Part shown: positions 15,594 through 23,147 of the stretch, piece by piece
Position numbering within the stretch: position 1 is the stretch's first letter
How the letters are laid out: each line of letters starts with the position of its first letter
DNA from: RSA11 sp965652565
GTDB taxonomy: Bacteria; Actinomycetota; Thermoleophilia; Solirubrobacterales; 70-9
DNA length: 24,610 nt
Reading direction: 5' to 3'
NCBI GenBank assembly: GCA_965652565.1
Contig: CBFGWL010000041.1
Span: 1 to 24,610, forward strand
Made by a program: the position numbers and the translations under genes
Notes under the pieces: generated by a model
The model's database searches: none
Told to the model about the DNA's origin: nothing
The model's input: only the letters and a program-made list of their open reading frames with translations

Positions 15594-17106
15594 CGGTAAC
15601 AACCAGCCCAGCCGGCCGCTGCGGGAAGCGGCCGATCGCCTCGCGGACCGCCGACGCGACGTCGCGCGTCGACGACGAGAGCCGGGCGCAGACGAGGACG
15701 CTGTCGGCGTGCGGGAGCAGCTCGAGCGGATCGGCGGTGGAGAGCAGCGGGCTGGAGTCGATCACCACGAGGTCGTAGGCCTCGGCGACCGACTCGAGGA
15801 AGTCACGGCAGCGCGGCGAGGCGAGCAGCTCGGTGGGCTCCCCCTGCGCGTTGCCGGAAGCGATGAACACCAGCGCGCGGTCGGCGCTCGAGCCGTTGGC
15901 CGAGCTGCCGTTCGTGCCTGACGCCGCGTGCACGGGCACCCGCTGCAGGACGTCGGCAGGCTTCGCCGTCCCCATCAGGTACTCGGCGAGGCCCGGGCTG
16001 CCCTGGACGCCGAGCCGGCGCGCGAGCACGGGACGCCGCATGTCCGCCTCGACGAGGAGCGTGCGCTGTCCGGCCGCCGCGGCCGCCGCGGCGAGCGACG
16101 CCGCCACCGTCGACTTGCCCTCCTCGGGCAGGCCGCTGGTGACGAGCACGGTCTTGACGGGCTCGTCCGACTCGAGCGCGGCGAGGTTCGTGCGCAATAT
16201 CCGGAACGACTCGAGATCCGGGGGCGCGAGGGGCGCGCGCCCGTTGGCGCCGGCCTGTCCCGTGCCCCCGAACGCGGTGGTTCCAACGCGGCCCAGGATC
16301 GGCAAACCGAAGCCCTCGTGCGCGTCCTGCGGCGTGCGCAGCCGGCGATCGAGCGAGTCGCGCAGAAAGCCCGCGAGCAGGCCGAGCGCGAGCCCGACGA
16401 GGCCACCCAGGATCAGGTTGCGCTGGGTCTTGGGCGCGGACGGCTGCGACGGCACCTCCGCGCGGCGGACGATCTCGGCGGGATTGAGAAGCCCGCGCGC
16501 GTTCTCGAGGGCGGTCAGCTGCTGGCGAGCCGTGAAGCGGGCCGCGTCGAAGCCGCCCGCCTCGTTGAAGACCGGGCCCTTCGCCTGCGGGCGAAGGTCC
16601 TTGATCGCGGTCTCGATCACCTTCTCGATGTCCTTGGTCTCGTTGCGGACCACGACCTTCGCGTAGGCATTGGCGAGCCGCGCGGCAAACTCGGCGTCAC
16701 CCCACTCCGCGAGGATCTCGAGGAAGACCGTCTGCGCGCCGACCTTGGTCTCGATCGCGTCGCGCAGGTCCTCGGCCGGGATGTCAACGGCCTGCTTGCC
16801 CCGGTTCAGCTCACGCCGGACCTGGTCGGCGACCTGCAGAGTGGTCGTCTCCTCCGCGATCGCCGCGGACTTGACCAGCGGGTTGGTGTCCGACGGCAGC
16901 TCGACGCCCAGCAGCTTGAGGTCGCGGGCGATGTCGTTGAACTGCACCGACGCCTGCGATTCGTACTTCTCGTCCTGGGACGATGACAGCGCGTAGGCGG
17001 CTGCGGCGAAGATCAGCACGAACGCGGCGATCAGGAATTTCTGACGCCGCAGCATCCCCAGGTAATCGCGCAGCGTCGCGTAGCGGTTCTGTTGATCGGA
17101 AGCCAT
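15550..17106 (-). CDS. Wzc-like bacterial tyrosine kinase / chain-length regulator
   Basis: The 518-residue protein fuses a Wzz-type chain-length domain to a BY-kinase. Membrane helices are at about 22-41 and 230-247, with an extracytoplasmic segment between. The cytoplasmic kinase has Walker A SGLPEEGKST (324-333), Walker A' LLVEADMRRP (350-359) and Walker B LVVIDSS (446-452). The C-terminus ends in a cluster of five tyrosines (Y512, 513, 515, 516, 518), the usual autophosphorylation tail. It should set polymer length with the Wzy protein. A Ser/Asn/Gly-rich insert (396-409) lies between A' and B. Heading a run with three GT2 genes, it likely drives that operon. No clear Shine-Dalgarno is seen. 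Confidence 0.92.
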   Translation of the reverse strand: MASDQQNRYATLRDYLGMLRRQKFLIAAFVLIFAAAAYALSSSQDEKYESQASVQFNDIARDLKLLGVELPSDTNPLVKSAAIAEETTTLQVADQVRRELNRGKQAVDIPAEDLRDAIETKVGAQTVFLEILAEWGDAEFAARLANAYAKVVVRNETKDIEKVIETAIKDLRPQAKGPVFNEAGGFDAARFTARQQLTALENARGLLNPAEIVRRAEVPSQPSAPKTQRNLILGGLVGLALGLLAGFLRDSLDRRLRTPQDAHEGFGLPILGRVGTTAFGGTGQAGANGRAPLAPPDLESFRILRTNLAALESDEPVKTVLVTSGLPEEGKSTVAASLAAAAAAAGQRTLLVEADMRRPVLARRLGVQGSPGLAEYLMGTAKPADVLQRVPVHAASGTNGSSANGSSADRALVFIASGNAQGEPTELLASPRCRDFLESVAEAYDLVVIDSSPLLSTADPLELLPHADSVLVCARLSSSTRDVASAVREAIGRFPQRPAGLVVTGARKSDAYYGYYGY

Positions 17107-17243
17107 GTCAGGTGAGAATTTCGGCCGGCAACCGCTCCGCGGTGGCTGAAGCTCAACCCCCGTCCCGCGGCGGCCATGAGTCTTACACGACCGCAGCGCC
17201 GCGCACGCCGGTTCGCGGCCCGGGCGAACGCCGCCTCCCGCGC

Positions 17244-19181
17244 CTACGGCTCGCGGGCGCTGCGACCGGCGAGCTGCAGCTCGAGCGCGACGACGTCGGC
17301 GGCGCGCAGGGACGGCGCGCGCGGGCTCAGCTCACGCGCGCGGCGCAGCTCCGCGAGCGCGGCCTCGGCGTCGCCGCGCGCCGCCTCGACGCGGAAGCCG
17401 AGCAGTCTGTGCGCCGCGTCGCGCGGCTCCGCATCAACCGCCGCCCGCACATCGGACGCGGCCGCGTCGAGCTCGCCGAGTGCCAGGTGCGCCTCGGCAC
17501 GCGCGGCGTGCGCGGCAGCGGACCACGGTGCCGCCCGGACGGCGTCGTCGCTCAGCGCAAGCGCATCCCGGGCATCGCCGAGTGAGCGCTGCTCAGCGGC
17601 GTCCTGGACGAGCGCCGTGGAGACCAACGCGGGCACCTGGAAGGCGCCGGCGGCCACGGCGGCGACGGCCAGCCCCGCGCGCCAGCGTCCCGCGGCGGCG
17701 CGCGCCGCGGGGCCGAGGGGCGTGGCCGCCGCCATCGCGAGCGTCACGACCGCGGCGAGCGCCAGATACCCGAGCGCCGCCATCTGCCAGGTCCAGTCGA
17801 TGGCGGCGCTTACCGCGAAGCACCCCGCCGCGGCGGCCAGGCCCACCGCCTGCGCGTTGCGACGGGCGGCAGCGAGCCCCGCGGCCCCGATCACCAGCAG
17901 GCCTGCCACGAGCGCGGCCAGGGCGACGATGCCGAGCAGCCCAAGCTCCGCCGCGGTGCCGAGCACCAGCGAGTGGGCATCGACGACGAGCTCGGCCTCC
18001 GCTCCGAATGCAGCCCAGCGGTACTCGAAGCCGCCGACGCCCTCCCCGCGCAGCGGGCGCGCGGCGAATCCGGCGAGCGCTTCCGCCCAATAGGCGGAGC
18101 GATTGCCCGCGGCCGTCGTCAGGCGGGCCGACGGATCGGACGACGTGAGCGCCGCCGAGTCGCCGCCGTGCCCAAACCCGTCCTTCCCGACCACGGGCCC
18201 GACCAGGACCAGTGCGCAGGCGACCGTGACCGCGGCGCCCTTCACCGCCCGCCGCGCGCCGGGAGTCCTCGCGATGCCGCGGCGGCCCAGGCCGCGAGTG
18301 GAGTAGCCGAGCCAGGCGCAGGCGACCATCGCGGCCAGCAGAACGAGTGTCACCGCGCCACCCCCATCCCCGGTGCCGCTCGCGACCTCGGGGGTCGCGC
18401 GAACGACCGCGATCACGACCAGGCAGGCGAGCGCTCCACCCAGGGCGTGCGCCGCGGCGCGCAGGCGGTTGCGCGTGAGCGCCAGCACCAGGCCGAGGCC
18501 CACCGCAGCGGCGAGCACCCCGCCGCGCGAGTACGTGAGGTAGAGGCAGAGCCCCGCGAGCGGGACCACGGCCAGCGCCATCGCGCGCAGTCGTCGCCCG
18601 CGCGCATCGGCGCTCCACGCCAGCGCCATCGCGAGCGTCATCGCCGCCCAAGCGCCGAGGGCGTTCCAGTAGCCGAGCGGGGCGTGCAGCCGGCCGTTGT
18701 CGAGGGCGGGAGCCGCGTCGCCGGCGGGCGCCCACGCCGGCACCAGCCGCCCCGCGACCGCGTATGCCGTGACGGCCACCGCCACGACGAACAGAGAGGC
18801 GGCGGCGGTGCGCCAGCTGCGGGGACCGAGGCCCGCGAAGAGCGCCGCGACCACCGCGAGGTAGCCGACGGCTCGGGACGCTTCCTCGACGGCACGGTCC
18901 GTGCTCGGCCCCCAGGCGGCGGAAAGCAGCGCGAGCGCGGCGAGCGCCGCGAACCCGCCGGCCGCGAGGCGCCAGCCGCGCGGCGGTGTCGCGCGCGGCA
19001 CAAGCCCGAACGCAAGCGCCAGCGCCAGGCCCCACCAGAGCGCGACCGCCACCTGATGGCGCTCGACCAGGCCGAACCCGCCGTCGCGCAACGCGAGGAA
19101 GCCGATGATCGCGAGCGGCAAACCCGCGATCAGCCCCGCGCGCAGCTGGCTGCCGTTGTCCGCCCCCGACCCGTCGTGCAT
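17244..19181 (-). CDS. O-antigen ligase/polymerase family protein with TPR-like C-terminus
   Basis: The 645-residue protein has about 12-14 membrane segments, the LTYSRGG motif (215-221) typical of Wzy_C proteins, and an extracytoplasmic loop with NRSAYWAEALAGF (360-372), GEGVGGFEYRW (379-389) and DAHSL, whose H403 fits the ligase His. After the last helix (about 503-525) come roughly 100 Ala-rich residues (about 533-625) in helix pairs such as AWSAAAHAARAEAHLALGEL, read as two to three TPR-like repeats. Unlike the other ligase (10053-11774), it keeps the His and has this tail, so it is the better candidate for glycan ligation. It is divergent from the LPXTG protein gene. The 137 bp between it and the kinase gene (17107-17243) hold only a 5-bp hairpin at 17131-17143. 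Confidence 0.85.
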   Translation of the reverse strand: MHDGSGADNGSQLRAGLIAGLPLAIIGFLALRDGGFGLVERHQVAVALWWGLALALAFGLVPRATPPRGWRLAAGGFAALAALALLSAAWGPSTDRAVEEASRAVGYLAVVAALFAGLGPRSWRTAAASLFVVAVAVTAYAVAGRLVPAWAPAGDAAPALDNGRLHAPLGYWNALGAWAAMTLAMALAWSADARGRRLRAMALAVVPLAGLCLYLTYSRGGVLAAAVGLGLVLALTRNRLRAAAHALGGALACLVVIAVVRATPEVASGTGDGGGAVTLVLLAAMVACAWLGYSTRGLGRRGIARTPGARRAVKGAAVTVACALVLVGPVVGKDGFGHGGDSAALTSSDPSARLTTAAGNRSAYWAEALAGFAARPLRGEGVGGFEYRWAAFGAEAELVVDAHSLVLGTAAELGLLGIVALAALVAGLLVIGAAGLAAARRNAQAVGLAAAAGCFAVSAAIDWTWQMAALGYLALAAVVTLAMAAATPLGPAARAAAGRWRAGLAVAAVAAGAFQVPALVSTALVQDAAEQRSLGDARDALALSDDAVRAAPWSAAAHAARAEAHLALGELDAAASDVRAAVDAEPRDAAHRLLGFRVEAARGDAEAALAELRRARELSPRAPSLRAADVVALELQLAGRSAREP

Positions 19182-19236
19182 GCCGTCTTTATCTCACGCC
19201 TGGCCGCGAGGGGTCGCATCCGGCCCGGGGCGCGGA

Positions 19237-19242
19237 TATAGT
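19237..19242 (+). promoter_or_regulatory. Putative -10 box for the LPXTG protein gene
   Basis: TATAGT is the closest match to a housekeeping -10 box in the window, but lies 53 bp before the ATG, so this transcript would have a real 5' leader. The -35 region is unconvincing. Confidence 0.4.
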
Positions 19243-19295
19243 GGGCGAGCCCTCAGGGGCAACGGGACGGGTGAAACAGAATCGAGGTTCGTTCG

Positions 19296-19736
19296 ATGGC
19301 TCGGGGACTAGGGGTCTTTCGCTTCCGCACGCTGGTCGCGTGCGCTGTCGTTGCGCTGCTTGGCGCGCTCACGCTCGCGCTGCTCGCGGCGCCGGGCGCA
19401 CACGCGCAGTCGCAGCCGCCGATCTGCCAGCAGTACCCGAGCCTGCCGCAGTGCGACACGAACGGCAGCGACAACGGGAACGACACCGGCGGCGGGGGCG
19501 ACAACCCCGGCGACGAGCAGTTCCCGGCCGATGAGGATCGCAGCGACGATGCCGCCGGGCCCCTAGGCGGCGGGCCTTCCGCCAGCTCCGGCGCCGCCGG
19601 CGAGCTCCCGTTCACCGGCTATCCGCTCACGAGCGCGCTGCTCGTGTTCCTGATCCTGCTGCTCGCTGGTCTCGCGCTGCGTGGCTATCTCGCCACCCGC
19701 GGGCGCCTGGGTGGCGGCGCCGTGCCGCGTTCCTGA
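19296..19736 (+). CDS. Small secreted LPXTG-type cell-wall-anchored protein
   Basis: The 146-residue protein has an N-terminal signal peptide (about 1-37: basic FRFR, hydrophobic core, AHA before QS), a short acidic Gly/Asn/Asp/Ser-rich middle with two cysteines (C44, C53), then a sortase sorting signal: LPFTG (104-108), a hydrophobic stretch (about 111-128) and an Arg-containing tail. Sortase would cut after Thr107 and attach a mature chain of only about 70 residues to the wall. GAGG lies 8 nt before the ATG. It sits between the second ligase and the initiating sugar transferase. I know no function; a spacer, scaffold or glycan acceptor role is speculation. Confidence 0.85.
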   Translation: MARGLGVFRFRTLVACAVVALLGALTLALLAAPGAHAQSQPPICQQYPSLPQCDTNGSDNGNDTGGGGDNPGDEQFPADEDRSDDAAGPLGGGPSASSGAAGELPFTGYPLTSALLVFLILLLAGLALRGYLATRGRLGGGAVPRS

Positions 19737-19772
19737 CACACCGGGGCGCGCCGCGGGGCGCACGGTTGTCGG

Positions 19773-19801
19773 TTGCGACCGAAAACCGGCGGGGATACCC
19801 T
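19773..19801 (+). promoter_or_regulatory. Promoter for the initiating sugar transferase
   Basis: TTGCGA (19773-19778) and TACCCT (19796-19801) are spaced by 17 bp, a good sigma-70-type layout. It lies in the 85-bp gap after the LPXTG gene, 20 nt before ATG 19822. Confidence 0.45.
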
Positions 19802-19821
19802 TGCGCGAGCCGGGAAGCGGG

Positions 19822-21381
19822 ATGACCGCTCGCCTTCCGCAGTACGGGGATCACGGAAAGGGGATAGCGGGCCGAGTGGAGGAGCGCATCACCGATAGCT
19901 CCATGACGAGGGGGTCTTTGTCCGCACGCTCGGACGGCGTCGCCGTCTCGGGCGGCGGCCTCGCCTCCCTGATCGCGCAGCCCGGCCTCGCCCACTCCTC
20001 CGAGCCCTGGTACGGCGGCGCGATCATCCAGCGCCGCGAGACGACCTTCCGGCGGCTGCTCGGGGTGGCCGACGCGCTCGCCGTGTCGCTCGCGGTGGCG
20101 ATCGGCGCCCTGCTGGTGGGCGGGGACACGGTCACCCCGGGGGCGATCGCGATCCCGCTGCTCTTCGTGTTGATCGCCAAGGCGATCGGCCTCTACGACC
20201 GCGACGCCCACCTCCTGCACAAGACGACGCTCGATGAGGTGCCGCGCCTGCTCAGCCTGAGCACCGGGGCGGTGCTCTTGATCTGGCTCGCGAACGGGCT
20301 CGTGATCACCGGGGAGATCGAGCGCGCACAGGTGATCGCCTGCTGGGCCGTCCTGTTCGTGGGCCTGATCGGCTTCCGGGCCCTGGCGCGGTTCCTGGCG
20401 TTGCGGAGCACGCCGATCGAGCGCTGCCTGTTCGTGGGCGACGAGGCCAGCGCGGAGGAGTTCCGCGAGAAGCTCGCGACGAGTCACTCGGTGCGCGCCG
20501 AGCTCGTCGGCTGGCTGCCGACCGGCCCGGAGCCCACGCCCGAGGAGGAGGCGATCCTGCCCGAGCGCGTCCGCAACCTGATCGCGCAGCGCGACGTGCA
20601 CCGCGTCGTCCTCGGCCCGGGCGCGGGGGCGCGCGACTCCCTGCTGGACGCGATCCGGCGCATCAAGGACCACCAGGTGCGCGTGAGCGTCCTGCCCGAC
20701 GTCGCGCGCGTGGTCGCCTCGTCCGTGGAGCTCGACCGCCTCAACGGGATCACCCTGCTCGGAGTGCGCCGCTTCGAGATGACGCTCTCGTCGCGGTTCA
20801 TCAAGCGCTCGTTCGACATCCTGGGCTCGACGCTCGCCCTGGTCGTGACGGCCCCGGTGCTCGCCCTGATCGCGATCGCGATCAAGCTCGACAGCCGCGG
20901 CCCCGTGCTCTTCCGTCAGCGGCGCGCCGGCCGCCATGGCGAGCCCTTCGAGATGCTCAAGTTCCGCAGCATGATCGACGGCGCCGACGCGCAGAAGGAG
21001 GCGCTCCGCCACCTCAACGAGGCCGACGGCGTCTTCAAGATCGCCGACGACCCGCGCGTCACCAGGGTCGGGAAGTTGATCCGCGCCCTGCACATCGACG
21101 AGCTGCCGCAGCTCGTCAACGTGTTCCGCGGCGAGATGAGCCTCGTCGGCCCGCGGCCGCTGCCCCTCGACGAGGACCGCCGCATCGAGGGCTGGCACCG
21201 CCGCCGCCTCGACCTGCGCCCCGGGATCACCGGCCCGTGGCAGATCCTCGGCTCGGCGCGCATCCCTGTTCGCGAGATGGTGAAGCTCGACTACCAGTAC
21301 GTCGCGGACTGGTCGCTTTGGAACGACATCCGCATCCTGCTGCTCACCATCGGCCACGTCGCCCGCCGCCGCGGGCAGTAG
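19822..21381 (+). CDS. Polyprenyl-phosphate glycosyl-1-phosphate transferase (initiating enzyme)
   Basis: About 519 residues from ATG 19822. An N-terminal region with four membrane helices (from about residue 79) precedes a CoA-binding-like domain (RCLFVGDEASAEEF onward) and the C-terminal sugar-transferase domain from about 326: KRSFDILGSTLALV, a membrane hairpin, RQRRAGRHGEPFEMLKFRSM, DELPQLVNVFRGEMSLVGPRP and the closing DWSLWNDIRILLLTI. This is the WcaJ/WbaP-type layout that moves a sugar-1-phosphate onto undecaprenyl phosphate and starts the repeat unit. The start is uncertain: GTG 19876 (behind GGAAAGGGG) and ATG 19903 are alternatives, and the region before about residue 70 is not conserved in character. 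It converges on argS. Confidence 0.9.
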   Translation: MTARLPQYGDHGKGIAGRVEERITDSSMTRGSLSARSDGVAVSGGGLASLIAQPGLAHSSEPWYGGAIIQRRETTFRRLLGVADALAVSLAVAIGALLVGGDTVTPGAIAIPLLFVLIAKAIGLYDRDAHLLHKTTLDEVPRLLSLSTGAVLLIWLANGLVITGEIERAQVIACWAVLFVGLIGFRALARFLALRSTPIERCLFVGDEASAEEFREKLATSHSVRAELVGWLPTGPEPTPEEEAILPERVRNLIAQRDVHRVVLGPGAGARDSLLDAIRRIKDHQVRVSVLPDVARVVASSVELDRLNGITLLGVRRFEMTLSSRFIKRSFDILGSTLALVVTAPVLALIAIAIKLDSRGPVLFRQRRAGRHGEPFEMLKFRSMIDGADAQKEALRHLNEADGVFKIADDPRVTRVGKLIRALHIDELPQLVNVFRGEMSLVGPRPLPLDEDRRIEGWHRRRLDLRPGITGPWQILGSARIPVREMVKLDYQYVADWSLWNDIRILLLTIGHVARRRGQ

Positions 21382-21396
21382 CGAGCCTGGTTCAGA

Positions 21397-21421
21397 GCGC
21401 CGCGGGCCACGCCCGGGGCGC
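21397..21421. terminator. Bidirectional hairpin between the sugar transferase and argS
   Basis: GCGCC (21397-21401) pairs with GGCGC (21417-21421) and GGGC (21404-21407) with GCCC (21411-21414), separated by a 2x2 internal mismatch and a 3-nt loop. It fills the 43-bp gap between converging genes. No T-run follows on either strand, so it is a hairpin-only terminator candidate. Confidence 0.45.
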
Positions 21422-21424
21422 GGG

Positions 21425-23077
21425 CTACATCCGCTCGGGCGCCGAGCAGCCGATCAGGTCCAGCGCCGTGGCGAGCACCCGCTTCGTCGCGAGGCAGAGC
21501 GCCAAGCGCGCGGCCTCCAGGCCCTCCACCCCTGCCTCTTCGTCCGCGCCGACGACGCGGCAATCGCGGTAGAAGGAGTGGAAGTCGGCGGCCGTGGCCG
21601 TCGCGTAGGCGCAGATGCGATGCGGCGCGCGGCGCTCCGCCGCGGCCTCGATCTCCGCGGGCAGGTCGAGCAGCCGGCGGACCAGCGCCCGCTCGGCGGG
21701 CTCGGTGGGCGCGCCGCGTACGGCGTCCGCGCGCGCCCCCGCGGCGATCTCCGCCTCGTCGGCGTTGCGTCCCTCGCTCTCCGCCTTGCGCAGGATGCTC
21801 GCGATGCGCGCGTGCGCGTACTGCACGTAGTACACGGGGTTGTCCTGCGACTGCGAGCGCGCGAGGTCCAGGTCGAGATCGATCGTGGTGTCGTGGCTGC
21901 GCTGGACGAGGAAGTAGCGGGCGGCGTCCACGCCGATGTCGTCCATGAGCTCGTCGAGCGTCACGAACTCGCCCTTGCGCTTCGACATCCGCGCGCGCTC
22001 GCCGCCCTCGACGATGTGCACGAGCTGCAGGATCGGCGCCTCGTAGCGCTCCGGGTCGGCGCCCAGGCACGCGACCGCCGCCTTCATGCGCGGGACGTAG
22101 CCGTGGTGGTCCGCTCCGAGCGGGTCGATCATGAGGTCGGCACCGCGCTCGAGCTTGTCGGCGTGGTAGGCGACGTCGGCGGCGAAGTAGGTCGGCTGGC
22201 CGTCCGAGCGGATCAGCACGCGGTCCTTGTCGTCGCCGAACTCCGTGGTCCGCAGCCACACGGCGCCGTCCCGCTCGAAGACGTGGCCCGCCTCGCGCAG
22301 GCGCTCGACCATCTTCGTCACGGCGCCCGCCTCGTGCAGCGCGCGCTCCGACGACCACACGTCGAACCGCACGCCGAAGCGCTCCAGGGTGGCCTCGATG
22401 CGCGCGCGCATGAGCTCGACGCCGCGGATGGCGAGCCGGTCCAGGTCATCGGGCTCGACGCCCTCGGCGCGCAGCTCGTCCGCCAGCTCGCCGATGTATT
22501 CGCCGGCGTAACCGTCCTCCGGCGGCTCCTCGCCCCGCATCCGGGCGGCGATCGACGCCGCGAAGTTGCGGATCTGCGTGCCGGCGTCGTTCACGTAGTA
22601 CTCGCGCGAGACCTGGTACCCGGCGGCACTCAGCACGCGCGCGAGCGAATCGCCGTAGGCGGCCCCGCGGCCGCCCGCGACCGTGAGTGGGCCCGTGGGG
22701 TTGGCGGAGACGAACTCGAGCAGCACGTCCCGGCGCTGCTCGGTGCTGTGCCCGAACGACTCGGCGGCGAGCACGTCGGCAACCGCGTCCCGGTACCAGC
22801 GGTCGGCGAAGAAGACGTTGACGAAGCCCGGTCCGGCGACCGTCACCTCGCGGACGGCGTCGCCCAGCCCCTCGGCCAGGCGCGCGCTGATGTCCGCGGC
22901 GATCTCCCTCGGCGGTCGCCCCGCGGACTTCGCGAGCAGCATCGCGGCGTTCGTCGAGTAGTCGCCCAGCTCGGGCTTGGGCGGGCGCTCCAGCGACGGC
23001 TGGCCGTTGCCCTCGCCCAGGCCCTCACTGGCCGCGACGACGGCGCGGCGAAGCTCGCTGACCGGATCCGCTGACAT
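21425..23077 (-). CDS. argS: Arginyl-tRNA synthetase with a divergent HIGH motif
   Basis: The 550-residue class I synthetase charges tRNA-Arg. It has an N-terminal Add-1-like domain with KPELGDYSTNAAMLLAKSAG (34-53), the catalytic fold with REYYVNDAG (158-166), GADHHGYVPRMKA (320-332), the MSKRKG form of KMSKS (364-369), YYVQYAHARIASILRK, and the DALR-type end ATKRVLATALDLIGCSAPERM. The HIGH segment reads NPTGPLTVAGGRGA (126-139), so both usual histidines are replaced. The rest is intact, so I read this as a lineage variant and the working housekeeping copy. TAGGAT ends 9 nt before ATG 23077. It is the one clearly non-glycan gene between the inverted arrays. Confidence 0.95.
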   Translation of the reverse strand: MSADPVSELRRAVVAASEGLGEGNGQPSLERPPKPELGDYSTNAAMLLAKSAGRPPREIAADISARLAEGLGDAVREVTVAGPGFVNVFFADRWYRDAVADVLAAESFGHSTEQRRDVLLEFVSANPTGPLTVAGGRGAAYGDSLARVLSAAGYQVSREYYVNDAGTQIRNFAASIAARMRGEEPPEDGYAGEYIGELADELRAEGVEPDDLDRLAIRGVELMRARIEATLERFGVRFDVWSSERALHEAGAVTKMVERLREAGHVFERDGAVWLRTTEFGDDKDRVLIRSDGQPTYFAADVAYHADKLERGADLMIDPLGADHHGYVPRMKAAVACLGADPERYEAPILQLVHIVEGGERARMSKRKGEFVTLDELMDDIGVDAARYFLVQRSHDTTIDLDLDLARSQSQDNPVYYVQYAHARIASILRKAESEGRNADEAEIAAGARADAVRGAPTEPAERALVRRLLDLPAEIEAAAERRAPHRICAYATATAADFHSFYRDCRVVGADEEAGVEGLEAARLALCLATKRVLATALDLIGCSAPERM

Positions 23078-23086
23078 CGGCTCACG

Positions 23087-23092
23087 ATCCTA
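23087..23092 (-). promoter_or_regulatory. Putative -10 box for leaderless argS
   Basis: TAGGAT (minus strand) ends 9 nt before ATG 23077, in the 70-bp divergent gap shared with the epimerase gene. Confidence 0.45.
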
Positions 23093-23133
23093 TTCGCCAG
23101 CCGCTCACGTCCACGCGGCCGGCGCCGCACGTC

Positions 23134-23139
23134 TAGACT
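23134..23139 (+). promoter_or_regulatory. Putative -10 box for the leaderless epimerase gene
   Basis: TAGACT ends 8 nt before ATG 23148. With the argS box it makes a compact back-to-back promoter pair about 47 bp apart. Confidence 0.45.
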
Positions 23140-23147
23140 CGCCGCCC

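Noticed and set aside
19822..19910. Later starts for the initiating sugar transferase (GTG 19876, ATG 19903)
   Set aside because: Kept only as alternatives: ATG 19822 is favoured by the promoter just upstream, but the choice is not firm.
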